DNA of 53,723 bases from assembly GCA_011319805.1 (NCBI GenBank), contig SJRY01000145.1, forward strand, positions 1 to 53,723, written 5' to 3'. Position 1 is the stretch's first letter, and each line of letters opens with the position of its first letter. Position numbers and translations under genes: made by a program. Positions 22,881 through 34,822 of this stretch are shown here, one piece after another. Source of the stretch: Macrocybe gigantea (Eukaryota > Basidiomycota > Agaricomycetes > Agaricales > Callistosporiaceae). Under the pieces are notes generated by a model. The model did not search any database and had not been told where the DNA came from. It worked only from the letters and a program-made list of their open reading frames with translations.

Positions 22881-24013
22881 TGAAGAATAATGAAGCCATC
22901 CGAATGCTGAGAAGTTGTTTAAAACCAATCTGGGAGGAACGAAAAATGAACTCACGGAATCTAGTTTTGAAGAGAGCTGGAAGGCGAGGGTGAGATGGGA
23001 TTCTCCTGTGCTTGCTTCTAGAGCCATCGGTGACTCAAACAAGGTCACACAGAGGAAAAGCATCATGGATCATTCCAATGACAGTACGCTGAGACTCGAT
23101 CAAGATCAACGGGGGAGGAGGGCAAGCACATGAAGTGAATTTGCCAGGGCCAACATGAAGTTGAGACCCTCTCGAGTTAACATGAAGTTAAGACTCGAGT
23201 CCAGATTGGGGAGGGTGATGAAGAGGAGAGGTACTCACCAGTTGAGGATGGGGCAGGTAAGCGACGCGGGGGGATGGTCAAGGCGTGGTAGAGGAGGAAG
23301 TTGAGTTTGATTAGTCAGCAGGCAGTGGTGATCATCACAAGTCCATCGCCGTCGTTGTGCACCACGTCCTCCTCTCTCCCTGCCTTCTCTCCCCCTCCTC
23401 GTTCAATTGGATTTGCGACCAGCTCTTGCTACGGTGCCGCCATTTGACTTCGTGTCGCAGTGGTTGGACTGGACTTCGTGTTCGTCCATTGGGGGCTGGA
23501 CTTCGAGTCACCCTCAACACCGTGCAGACATCTTCAAGTTGCTCTCGTTCATTCCCTCTGCCCTCCTTCAACTTGGCTTGGAACGTTTCACATGGCGATT
23601 GGCATTTCAATTGTCATCCATTGACTCTGCATCGCGGTGGCTGGACTGGACTTCGTGTTCATCCATTGGGGTCTTGACTCCACGTCATCCTCAACATTCC
23701 CGAGGATTCCTTATTTCCCTCCGAAGGACGACACCGAATCCCCCAGTATATTTTTTCAGGAGTATACTCTGTGCAGAAGTTCAGTTCCATGGGCACTCGA
23801 TGTAATTTTCCAGAGGTTCTTTGTGTCGATATTGAGCAGCTCAACCTGGTATGTTTGAGTTGCCCATGTCCGCATTGTCCAACGTTGCATAATATCCGAA
23901 GCAGATAGCTTACGCGCATTGATATGTTCCGTCCGCTGCTAAACTACCTGTGATCCGAAGGATATAAGTAAGTCCTTCTAACTAACACATCGACTTGTTC
24001 TCCTCGCCCTAAC
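22881..24013. other. Intergenic region with short direct repeats
   Basis: Contains two copies of an AACATGAAGTTRAGAC string (about 23153 and 23181) and a longer direct repeat described separately. A frame at 23407-23805 spans the repeat but shows no family resemblance and lies next to transposon remains. Confidence 0.5.
23434..23697. repeat. Two direct repeats of about 85-90 bases
   Basis: Copies at about 23434-23520 and 23611-23697, offset by 177 bases. Both contain GGACTGGACTTCGTGTTC followed by RTCCATTGGGG; they differ mostly by transitions. Could be subterminal repeats of the CACTA element that follows, or a local duplication. Confidence 0.55.
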
Positions 24014-27000
24014 ATGCCCCCGCGACAGTCCAAACCCCCGAAAAAAATTCCTTGTGATTGTGGATGTGGAGGCAATTATCATCCAAAGACTGTCCAGAGG
24101 CACCGTAACTTGAAGACGGTCCGATATCTTGGCAAAAACATTCTTACCAAAATGGATCTCATTGATCATCAGGAGGTATCATTTCTAGATGAAGGCACTA
24201 GTTCAAAACGGAGGCTGCTGATGTCTACAGCGACTGGCGACGAGAGCAGACAGGCCAGGAAGAGAAGGAAGGCAATTGCACCCCCAAACCCAAGCCCCTC
24301 CCATCATTCTCCTCCCCCACAAGCATCTTTCGAGGATGATTCATTTGTACCCATCGATCAAGCCAGCAATCCCCCTACTCCTGAATCTGAGCTAGAGTCT
24401 GCTATCAATCCTATCCTTAATGAATGGTATTCTGGGAATGAAGGTGTTGGCTCTCCACCCCAAGACGAGATTGTGTCGCACGCTCACGAGTTCACTCAAG
24501 AGCAAAAGACTCGGCTGAGGGACACTCGCTGGCATGCCAATTTCCAAGTCGAGGATAGCGAATCGGACGAGGCCATTGATGATGAAGATTTCGACAAAGA
24601 AGACAGTGAAGACGAAGAAGATAATGGGGAACATGACTCTGGCAATCTTGAAGATATGGATCTTGAAGATTTTCCATTGGCGGGTGTCTCGACTTATGAT
24701 AGGCCAAGTGAAGAGTTTTATCGTGCAATGGCTTCCATAAGTGCGTTTCAATATCCCCCTTCTCGCTTTATCATCCTCAACCATACTTTTCAGACAGGCA
24801 GTCTTTCCGGAAGGAGGACCTTAGCACTCTCCACATGTATGCACTCAAGACCGAAGGGCCACTTACCGAAGCTGTCTTCGATAAAGTGCAAGTGGCCTGC
24901 CCATCCCCACACCATCTTTCTCTGAAGAAGACAAAACAGAGAGTGGCGTTTATGTCCGGTCTCGAGCCTGAGTGATATGATTGTTGCGTCAATTCCTACA
25001 TCTGTTTTACCAGTGCATATGAAGATTGCAACACATGTCCCAACTGTAATGAACCGAGATGGACAGAAGGTGGCAAGGCATGCAAGTACTTTGAATATCT
25101 CCCCATCATTCCACGACTGTGAGGAATGATGGCCAATGTTGAATTTGCCCAAGCCCTGCGCTATCATGCAGAGCATAAACACGAGCCTGGCATCATCACT
25201 GACGTCTTCGATGGCAGCCATTACCGCTCTCTCCTCGAAGAATTTGTAACCGTTGATAGCAAGACCCTAGATTTTTTTCATTTTTTGGATGAGTGCGATA
25301 TTGCTCTTGGGTTCTCAATGGATGGGTTCGCTGTGTTCAAGAATTGCCCGCAGACCTCCTGGCCCCTCATCATGTTCATTTATAATCTTGCCCCCGACAT
25401 TCATTTTTGGAAAGGAAAGGAGCTGTGTCTAGGTGTTATACCCGGTCCTAAGAAGCCATGGGACTGGGATTCTTTCATGCTTCCCTGTGCTTTGGAGATG
25501 ATCCGACTTGCCATAGGCATCCCCGCATTCGATTCCCTCACCCAAAGACTCTTCGATATGCATGCCTATGTAATCCTCGGGTTCGGTGACATACTAGCTA
25601 TGGCCTTGGTTATGCAAATGAAAGGTCCAAATGCTGTTTTCCCATGCCGCCTGTGTGAGATCGAAGGTATTCGAACTGTTGCGTGTCGCATTCACTACAT
25701 ACCTCTCCACCATGACAATATTCCCAGGTCCAACCAGTCATATGATCCATATGACCTACCCTTGCAGACTCATGACAAGTTTATACAACAAGCCAAAGAA
25801 GTCCAGATTGCACCCACCAAGGCCACAGCAGAGAGGTTGTCGAAAAGGTGTGGCATCAAGGGAATGCTGCTATTGAGCTGTCTAAGCTCTCTTTCCTTTC
25901 CATAGTCATTTCCTTTCAATTTCATGCACCTTATCTGGGAGAATCTCATACCCAACCTCGTAGCATTCTGGACTGGCGAATTCAAGCAGCTGGAATGTGA
26001 GGGCGATGCCTATGTCATAGACCGAAATGTATGGGATGCAATCGGGGAAGCATCTTATAAGGCTGGCAAGACAATCCCATCTGCATTCAGTACTCGAGTC
26101 CCGAACCTAGCAATGCGCCCTGGAAAGGTTACCGCCGAAATGTGATCAGTGTGGACCCTCTATCTTGTGCCCATCCTGCTGGAGCGTGCCTTTATGGACA
26201 AAGCATATTATGATCACTTCGTCGAGCTCGTCCGACTGCTTAACTTGTGTTTGCAATTCGAAATATCTGATGAAGAAGTTGATGACATTGACAATGATTT
26301 CAAGTCATGGGTAATCAAATATGAAACGTGAGTCGTTATTCAATTTCATTCTGGCATTTACTCATCGGGAGAACTCCAGGCTGTACTATCGGCATGATCC
26401 GGCGTGACTGTCTGCCTGTCCTCTCACAATCCATGCGTTGCTCCATATCAGAGATGATATCAGAGCAATGGGACCTGTTTGGGCGTATTGGGCCTTTCTG
26501 ATAGAGCGCCAATGCAACAATCTTTTGTTGGCCGTCGCCAGTCGCTGAAACCCCTACGTCTCAATCAGCAATTATATGACAGCGACAGCTCATCTTTCTC
26601 AAATCAAACTTATGTACAATCTTGCAAAAGAAATCTCACTGGAGCGCCCAAAGAAACTGGATAACCAGTTCACGACAGAAGCATGTAGGTATCATTCGAT
26701 TTCCGGTCGGGACAAAAGCTAATCCTTCCAAGATCCCGACCTGATCCTTTCTGGACCAAGGCGAAATGGGCCTCTTCCCACTGAAATCTACAGGAAGATT
26801 ATTTTGCACCTGGTGACTCACTACAATTCAATGATGAAGATTGTTCGAGAAGTGTTTATGAATGATGCGACCATAATCCAATATGGGAGAGTTGCAATAG
26901 ATGGTGGTGGAGACTCCATTCAAGCGTGCGATCTGGTAGCAATGTATGATGGTAACTGCGATGCGTCCTACATTCAAGTGCATACTTCCTTCCATCTGCG

Positions 27001-27382
27001 AACAAATAATTGATGTAGGAATTGAAAGTATGTGCTACAGGTTGATAAGTATGCCCATCAACGTCGCCGACAATCTGTTTTTGTCTGGCAGAATTTTTAT
27101 GGGCAACTCATGCGCATTTTTGTAGTCTGACTTCCCCAATCGGATCAGTTGAAGTTGGCGGCCCCTATGATCCTGCTGCTGGCCTTGATTAGACAGCTTG
27201 CAGTGCAAGATATAACTCCAATCGGTGTTCCAATCTGCAAGGATGCACAGAATGCAGTTCAGGAGGTAGTCGATCTAAGTACTGTCAAGTGCTTGGTAGG
27301 TCGAATCCAACGCGGGAATCTTTGGGCAATCATCGATTGTGGTGATGGAGGCACTAAGACGAATCAGCTTATGGATGAATAG
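24014..27382 (+). mobile_element. Decayed CACTA/EnSpm transposase (tnp2 type)
   Basis: The ATG at 24014 (MPPRQSKPPKKIPCDCGCGG) opens a Cys-rich N-terminus, then a Ser/Pro-rich and acidic linker (24500-24740). The transposase core follows with tnp2 features: ACKYFEYLPIIPRL, MANVEFAQALRYHAEHKH (25130), DIALGFSMDGFAVFK (25290), WPLIMFIYNLAPDIHF, GVIPGPKKPWDWDSFMLP, DMHAYVILGFGDILAM and PCRLCEIEG (25645). Later parts include HLIWENLIPNLVAFWTGEF, RVPNLAMRPGKVTAE and a 3' block KLAAPMILLLALIRQ..PICKDAQNAVQEVVD ending at 27382. Frames are broken by TGA stops, for example near 24971, 25122 and 26143, several at former CGA or TGG codons. I did not find CACTA-ended terminal inverted repeats, so borders are unknown. 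An inactive cut-and-paste DNA transposon. Confidence 0.8.
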
Positions 27383-27722
27383 GTTAGCCTTTTGAACGAG
27401 CTTGGTCTTACGTGTATCTGATGATGAACAGGTTATAAACATCTTTAGTTCAGTCTTTTCCTCGTCACGAAATGAAATAAATGTATCTTCTCTGTCCTCG
27501 AGTGCTGTGAATCGGCCCCGCAAGAGTTGCAAGACATGTCAAATATGAGCGCTGCGGCGATGCATCGGTGGCAGCGGTAACTGCACCATGGAGAGCTACT
27601 GCTGACATGAACCTCCCTTGCAGTGAAAATGTACTCTGAAAACGAATACAGGTTTTTATGGCCATCGAAGGCTACCAAAGATAATCAACGCCATGTATAT
27701 TTTTGGTGCAACTTGCCTCCTG
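27383..27722. other. Flank of the CACTA remnant
   Basis: About 340 bases up to the Gypsy-A1 insertion. Minus-strand frames here are short. The frame adjoining the insertion site continues one on the far side of the retrotransposon (see findings). No gene assigned. Confidence 0.4.
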
Positions 27723-27727
27723 AAGGC

Positions 27728-28141
27728 TGTTATGATTTAAGGCTAATCATTATCTTGACGACGGGCACGTGACTCAAAAGCACATGACGAACACGTGATA
27801 GATGCGATGCGACAAACAAGATGCAATGCAATGACTTGAGGAAACCCTATGACAACGACGCATCAGCGCTGACTAGGGCGAAGGGTTATTGCACAGCATC
27901 CGCAGGACAATGCATGGAGCACAGTCAGATCCTGACTCACACAGACGAGGGCTTAGGGTTTCACGTAGCATGAGGCTAGCATAAGTCGTGGTCCGTGCTC
28001 GGAAGCCATAATGTATAAATACCTAAAATGTACCTAGTAGAATCCAGCTTCGAGCTGGCTTATAATAGCACTCTTATCCCCGCCTCTCATCTCTAAGTGA
28101 TAGTTAGAGTGACCTGCATGCAGAATTGGTTTTGCGTAGCA
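27728..28141 (+). repeat. Gypsy-A1 5' LTR
   Basis: 414 bases, TGTTATGATTTAAGG to TTTTGCGTAGCA. A TATA box (TATAAAT, 28014-28020) is followed by the palindrome-like CCAGCTTCGAGCTGG at about 28044-28058, near the expected transcription start. A/T-rich and CpG-rich parts alternate. Confidence 0.95.
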
Positions 28142-28143
28142 AA

Positions 28144-28154
28144 AGCTTGAAGCT
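28144..28154 (+). promoter_or_regulatory. Gypsy-A1 primer binding site, self-priming type
   Basis: AGCTTGAAGCT starts 3 bases after the LTR and pairs with AGCTTCGAGCT at 28046-28056, 32 bases after the TATA start, with one G-U pair. The usual spacing of a primer site and the lack of an obvious tRNA 3'-end match favour self-priming as in Tf1. Confidence 0.65.
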
Positions 28155-29065
28155 AGCACTAATGCACCTCACTCTACTCTCCCACTCCACGCCCTTCCTT
28201 CGTTGCCAGATGGCCCCGAGTGCCGTGCGACCAAAGGAACCCGCTACATCGCCACAACCCTTTCTCTTCACACAACTAACATTTTTACCTTTTCACCACT
28301 ACTCCCCACCCCGCGCCAAACTTTGTTCTGGTCTCTGTCATTGGTCTTTGTTTGTTGCGTTTGGAAGCGCGAGAGGACTAAGGGAAATGTTGAGTCTGTC
28401 CCTGTCCGAATCGAACATCATAAGGCTGTGCTAGGGCAATCTTCGGAGAACCCTACTGCGCGTCTGACCGGGTAGTTTGCTGACCCGGGGCATACCAAAG
28501 CAAGAGAGACCGGAGGACTCGGACATGTGGACAGTCCCCACCCATCGACCACCCCTCAAACATGCCCCTGAAGTTCATTGTCGGGAACGCGTGTTGACCC
28601 GAAATGAGAAAGGGATTGCTAGACCGCTAGAATCTCTGACGACGAAACCTTCCTTGACTGCCATTTGGGGCATCCCCGTTGCAATGAGGATTTGAGCCGA
28701 CCCATCTGCAGTTTAACAGGCACCACCCTTCCCTCTGGATCCAACCAAAGCAGGAGTCGACGGTCGCGCGCCGCCTGCATGGTACTAATCGACTACTCTA
28801 TCATACAAAATCACTCCGTTTCCAACCTTGCTTCCTTCCGCACGAGAATCCGCCATAACCCCCTTTACCGATGACATATCGGATACACCCTTATCCGAAA
28901 AGACCTTTACCTCCGAAACCGCACAGTCCAGGTCGAGTACGAGTACTGGACCAATTATTATCCCAACCTCTCTCCCTGATGCAACCCTTCTGTTTTCATC
29001 TGGGACGAAGACCCCCCGGAACTTGAATTCTACCCCCGACTTCACCAACGAAGGGAAACCCCCGA
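28155..29065 (+). other. Gypsy-A1 leader
   Basis: About 900 bases between primer site and gag with no convincing frame; C-rich. Partly conserved in the inverted copy at about 52770-52950, where the same CTTCCTTGACTGC string and neighbours can be read on the minus strand. Confidence 0.5.
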
Positions 29066-30232
29066 ATGACACCCATAATGGAATTCATTGCTGCTCTCTT
29101 CACCTTCATCACTATAATCCTTACCACCCTCTTCGCCGCAAACCCACTTGCCTTAGCTTGGGGCACTCTCCGAAACAACCCTCAACAAGCCGAACAGGTT
29201 CAGAATGCAACACAGACTTTGGTTGATGCGATTAAAGAAGAATTAGATTTGGGCAAGAAGCCCAAGAGAACGAAATCGGAACCGCCGGATCCATACAAAG
29301 GAGATCCTGGCCTGATCGGAAGCTGGCTTCGACGTATGGAAGTCTACTTCGACAAGGAGGAGATCACCAATAAATGGGATATGATCACCTATGCACTACA
29401 ATGGATTATGGGAGGCAAGGCCGAACGTGCACAGAACTGGGTGGACTTAAAGCTACAAGAGTGGCTAGAGTTCAAAACGGAATTGAATGGACGCAGGCAG
29501 GAGTTCGGAAACCACTCCACCTATGATGATTGGGAACACGGCCGCATCGTTATGCCGGCAACGGCTAACACTCCGGAAGTCAGAACGGACCCCCTTGGAC
29601 ACCTCCCACCATTCAAGGATTGGGAGAACTTCAAGGCAGAAGCTTGCGAGTTCTTCATGACTACGGAGACTAGGAACGATGCGATAATCCGGATTAAGGA
29701 ACTGTCGCAACGCCGACGACCGGTCGAGGACTACATCATTGAATTCCGGAGCTGGGCTCCCTTGACGGAATACAATGACATCGCCCTCATCGACATTTTT
29801 AAACATGGACTCGACCAGGTGCTTGAACGATGCATCATCGAACTAGGAGGTGTCCGCGAGGAGGACATCGACTGGTGGTACAAGCATGCAACGGAACTGG
29901 ACCGGCAATATCACCAAGCCCAAAAGGAATTCGGTGCGAAGGAGCGATTTGCTCCCAAGCAAACACAGAAACCGGCACAGGGAACCGCGGCACCTAAGGA
30001 GCAAACTCCGGCACTAGCGACCGGTAATGCTCAAGGAACGCTCGACCTGAATGCCATGGACGTCGACCGGATGAGGCGCGAAGGCCGCTGCTTCCGGTGC
30101 AGACAGAAAGGACACATTGGACGAAATTGCCCAATGAACCCCTGACTGAAATATGTTACAAGGAACGTAGAAATGCAGGATGAGACTACTGTTGCTACCA
30201 CTAAGATTGAAGAGCTAAAACAGGGTTTTTGA
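29066..30232 (+). CDS. gag: Gypsy-A1 gag (capsid/nucleocapsid)
   Basis: The frame from the ATG at 29066 starts with an unusual hydrophobic stretch (MEFIAALFTFITIILTTLFA), then a charged region, the capsid-like domain (DPYKGDPGLIGSWLRRMEVY, FFMTTETRNDAIIRIKEL, YIIEFRSWAPLTEYND) and one CCHC zinc knuckle CFRCRQKGHIGRNC (around 30089-30130). A TGA at 30143-30145, probably a former CGA because the inverted copy has a related non-stop sequence there, interrupts the last part; the frame then reads on to KQGF and a TGA at 30230-30232. Pol lies in the -1 frame. Gag would form the intracellular particle. The gag start could be the second Met. Confidence 0.85.
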
Positions 30233-33200
30233 TAGAGCTGGGAAGAAGCACCGCTTCGCCGGCTGATTATGTATCGTCGAATATGAATATAAGGGACATT
30301 CCTGACCTTAAAGAATATTTCAAACAAGAAGGTGCACGAGAGTTCGGTCTCATAAAAGGATACACTCTACCCTGGGTGGCTCAACAGATTTATTGGCAGG
30401 ATGAGTCTAAAGCGTACTCGATCCTTAAGGCATGGACAGATCAATCGCGACAGAAGGACATCTCACTGGAGAAGCTTCGTGAGATTAACCAAATGAATGA
30501 CCACGATGCACTACACACGTTGCTCGACCTCAGACAAAAACTATGATTTATCAGAGGCGGCAATGGAAATCAGATGGATATACCTTTGACGATCATGACT
30601 CTGGACACTGGACGGACATACAGCATAAAAGCTCTGCTTGATACGGGATGCACCGGATCTTGCATAGATCGGAAACTCGTTAAGGAAAAGGAGATCAATA
30701 CAAAAAGATATCCGATCCCTATTCCGGTCCACAATGCAGACGGAACCCGTAACATGGTGGGTGATATATGTGAATATATGGAATTAAGAGTCCGGGTCCA
30801 AGATCACGTCGAGCGAATGATCTTCTCGGTCACTGAACTCGGAAAGGGCCAGATCTTCATCGGTTACGAGTGGGTTAAGCATCACAACCCTCGGATCGAT
30901 TGGAAGACAGAGAAAATCACTTTTGATTGATGCCCTGAAGAGTGTCAGCGAATTGTCCGAAAAGGAAACCCCGAAGATGATGACACCTCTACCGAGACAA
31001 ATGAGGTAGACTTCGAATAAGGAGAGAAACTCTTGATGATCGACATGAACCAAGAGTTTCATCTAAGGGCTTTCCAAATGACGGCTTCCAAATTGGCTGA
31101 AGCGACGGCAAAGGCGACAAAGGTTAAAACCTTTGAAGAGATCATACCGGAAGAATACCACTGTTTCAAGGATTCAGTGTTCGGAAAAGAGTCGTTCGAC
31201 GAACTACCACCACGACGACCTTGGGACCATGCAATCGAACTCGTCCCAGGAGCTAAACTCCAGGATTGCAAGGTCTATCCCCTGACGCTGGATGAACAGA
31301 AACAGCTGGATGCCTTTCTAGACAAAAATCTGAACACTGGATGAATTAGACTGTTGAAGTTGCCAATGGCCTTACCTTTCTTCTTTGTGAAAAAGAAGGA
31401 CAGATCCCTATGACCTGTACAGGACTATCGGAAGTTGAATGACATGATGATAAAGAACAAATACCCACTCCCATTGATCCAGGAGCTGATTGACAAATTG
31501 AAAGGAGCAAAGTTCTTTACGAAACTCGACATCCGATGGGGATATAACAATGTCTGCATGAAAGAAGGCGATGAATGGAAAGCCACATTTCGGACAAACC
31601 GGGGAATGTTCGAACCCCTGGTCATGTTCTTCGGACTGACGAATTCACTGGCTACCTTCCAAACTATGATGAACATGATCTTTAAAGACGAAATTGATCA
31701 GGGACACGTAGTAATCTACATGGACGATATTCTCATCTTCAACAAGGATGTGAATGAACACAGATGACTCGTTCAGCACATGTTGGAAAAGCTAAAGAAC
31801 AACAAGCTTTACCTGAAACCTGAGAAATGTTCATTTCACCAGCTGGAGGTAGAATACCTTGGAATGATCGTCTCGGAAAATGGCATAAAGATGGACCCCG
31901 TTAAGGTCGAAGGTGTTAAAGGATGGCTGAAACCCACTTGCAAAAGGGACATTCAACAGTTTCTAGGCTTTTGTAACTTCTACCGGCATTTCATCGAAGG
32001 ATTCGCAAAGATCACGAAACCTTTGACGGAGCTAACCGGAAAAGCCAACTGGACATGGGGAAAGGCCCAAGACGATGCATTCGACGGGTTAAAAAATCAG
32101 ATCAGCTCAGCGCCGATCATTTCTATGCCCCAAGATGACGGAAAGTTCCGAATGGAAGTTGATGCCTCAAATTATGCAATCGGAGGCATCCTTTCACAGG
32201 AACAATCCAATGGTACCTGGAGACCAGTGGCTTTCATGTCAAAGTCATTGAATCCGACAGAACAGAACTACGAGATCTATGACAAAGAGATGCTCGCGAT
32301 CATGACCGGACTAGAAGAATGGTGCCAATACCTTTGCAGCACTAAACAGAAATTCGAGATTTGGACAGATCATAAAAATCTCGAATATTTCCAGAAGCCT
32401 CAGAAGCTGAATCGCCGGCAAGCTCACTGGATCTCGGAACTTCAGGACTACGATTTCATTCTGGAACACAAACCCGGGAAGTCAATGACTAAGGCAGACA
32501 GTCTGTCGAGACGACCAGACCATGAGAAGGGGGAGAACGATAATGAAAACATCGTACTCCTAAAGCCAGAGAATTTTTGCCAAATCTTCATGGCGAAGAT
32601 CACGCTGACACCGGAATTTCAGGACATTCTGGACCAAATCAAAAGGGCTTGGAAACAAAGAGAACCTGAGGTTCAGAAACGTCTCGACGAAGGCGAACAC
32701 GGCTGGGAGGAAAATGACTGAATCGTTACCTGGTTAAAACGGTACTACGTTCCCAAGAGCCAAAAGATAAGGGAACAGATCATCGAAACCTATCATTCGG
32801 ATCAGATCTCGGGACACCCAGGACAGACCAAGACACATGAGTTAATCACGCGCAACTTCTGGTGGCCCAAAATGATGAATGATGTCAAGGCATATGTCAA
32901 AGGATGTGACAAATGCCAATGAATGAAGATCATCAGAGATCGGAAGCATGCCCCACTTCACCCGAATGAAGTACCGAAGGAACCATGGGAGATCATATCT
33001 GTCGATCTCATCGGACCACTCCCCGAATCTCATGGATACAACGGCGTAATGGTAACGGTAGACCGGTTCACAAAAGGAGCCAAGTTCATACCAATCAATA
33101 TGGAAATTACGGCAGAAAGAGTCGCTCGCAACCTACGCGACACCATATTCTCGAGCTACGGACTCCCAAAGAAAGTCATCAGTGACAGAGGAGGGCAATT

Positions 33201-34350
33201 CGTCTCTGCATTCATGACGGACCTTTACGCACTTTTGGGAATCAAAGGAGCTCCCTCGATGCCGTATCATCCACAAACCAATGGACAGACAGAACAAGTT
33301 AATCAGGAGCTTGAACAATATCTGAAACTCTTTGTAAACTATCGGCAAAATGACTGGGCAGACTGGTTACCCATGGCCGAATTCTCCTATAACAATCGAA
33401 TTCACTCGGCGACCGGATATTCCCCATTCTATTTAAACCACGGGTGACATCCATACACTGGAAAGGAACCTCCGAAGCATAACGCTAAATCGCAAACTGC
33501 TGAGGAGTTCGCCGAGATGATGAAGGAAATTCAGACCAAGGCTGAGACCTCCTTGAAAAAAGCCGCTGAGACAATGAAACGGACCTACGACCGGAAACAG
33601 AAACATGCCAGAGAGTACCATGAGGGCGATCAGGTCTGGCTGGAAGGGATGAATATCACGACCGACCGGCTGACCGATAAACTTAATGACAAATGGTTTG
33701 GTCCTTTCAAAGTCAAATGGCGAATCGGAGAATTGGCGTATGAACTCGAACTACCGGAACACTGGCAAATTCACCCCGTCCGAAACGAATCCGAACTCAC
33801 CCCATACACAGCACCAGTGTTTCCACGACAAAAAGCGGTAACGATTCTTAAACGGCCTCCTCCCATCATTGTGGAAGGAGAGAAACGATACGAAATAGAG
33901 GCTGTGATAAATTCTCGATGGAACCGAGGAAAGTTACAGTATAGAATACATTGGAAGGGATACCCTCTCGAAGATGCCACCTGGGAACCTGCTGAAAACG
34001 TCAACGGAGATGTGCTGGATGCGGTCGCGAAATTTCATCATGAGAATCCCGAGGCGCTATCCCTAGAAAGAGGACAACGTCAGCTACCGCCCCGACCCGC
34101 GCTGAAGAAAGTGGTGCGTACCCGCTTCCATCAGACCCAATCGCCGAAGGTCTTGTTCGACCACATGGCTGATGAAGTCTGGGTCTGCCCACGAGGTCAA
34201 CAAATGAAAATGCTCCCGAGGAAGCAGACCCTTACCGGCTGGATGTCGGACCCGAGCGAAGTCGAAGATCGGCTGGACGCAGCTTGGCAGGCGTGGCAGC
34301 AACATCGGAACCAGGAAGTCATAGGCAAGGACGAGCGTCAAAAGAACTAA
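30229..34350 (+). pseudogene. pol: Gypsy-A1 pol: protease, RT, RNase H, integrase, chromodomain
   Basis: One frame throughout. Protease: LLDTGCTGSCID (30634-30669). [34 protein letters not shown] and the catalytic YMDD (IYMDDILIF, about 31720-31740). RNase H: VDASNYAIGGILSQEQ (about 32160) and IWTDHKNLEYF. Integrase: zinc-binding YHSDQISGHPGQ..WWPK..CDKCQ (about 32790-32920), catalytic Asp in VDLIGPL, Asp in VISDRGGQF and Glu in GQTEQ; then the GPF module (NDKWFGPFKV). Chromodomain: YEIEAVINSRWNRGKLQYRI then HWKGYPLEDATWEP (about 33890-33990). Stops at 30544, 30928, 31018 (TAA), 31342, 31765, 32719, 32920 and 33445 (others TGA) break the frame; most sit where CGA (Arg) is expected. Catalytic residues are all kept. 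Confidence 0.93.
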
Positions 34351-34395
34351 GAGAATTATGAAGAAGAAGAACATGATTGTGAGGACGCAATCCCT

Positions 34396-34405
34396 AAGAG
34401 GGGGG
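34396..34405 (+). promoter_or_regulatory. Gypsy-A1 polypurine tract
   Basis: AAGAGGGGGG followed by TAA and the 3' LTR: the expected primer for plus-strand DNA synthesis. Confidence 0.85.
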
Positions 34406-34408
34406 TAA

Positions 34409-34822
34409 TGTTACAATTTAAGGCTAATCGTTATCTTGACGACAGGCATGTGACTCAAAAGCACATGACGAACACATGATAGACGTGACGCAACAAACAA
34501 GATGCAATGCAATGACTTGAGGAAACCCTATGACAACGACGTGTCAGCGCTGACTAGGGCGAAGGGTTATTGCACAGCATCCGCAGGACAACGCATGGAG
34601 CACAGTCAGATCCTGACTCACACAGATGAGGGCTTAGGGTTTCACATAGCATGAGGCTAGCATAAGTCGTGGTCTGTGCTCGGAAGCCATAATGTATAAA
34701 TACCTAAAACGTACCTAGTAGAATCCAGCTTCGAGCTGGCTTATAATAGCACTCTTATCCCTGCCTCTCATCTCTAAGTGATAGTTAGAGTGACCTGCAT
34801 GCAGAATTGGTTTTGCGTAGCA
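34409..34822 (+). repeat. Gypsy-A1 3' LTR
   Basis: 414 bases, same length as the 5' LTR. I count 18 differences by eye, all transitions at positions explained by CpG loss. TATA and the palindrome are conserved. Confidence 0.95.

Noticed and set aside
24392..25221. Minus-strand frames opposite the CACTA transposase
   Set aside because: They mirror the acidic and conserved blocks of the sense strand and have no family resemblance.
22881..27722. CACTA terminal inverted repeats
   Set aside because: CACTA strings occur only inside coding parts (for example near 24197 and 27352); no inverted pair with a 3-base duplication was found.
28490..28800. Separate gene in the Gypsy-A1 leader
   Set aside because: Frames are short, C-rich and broken in the second copy; position fits an untranslated leader.
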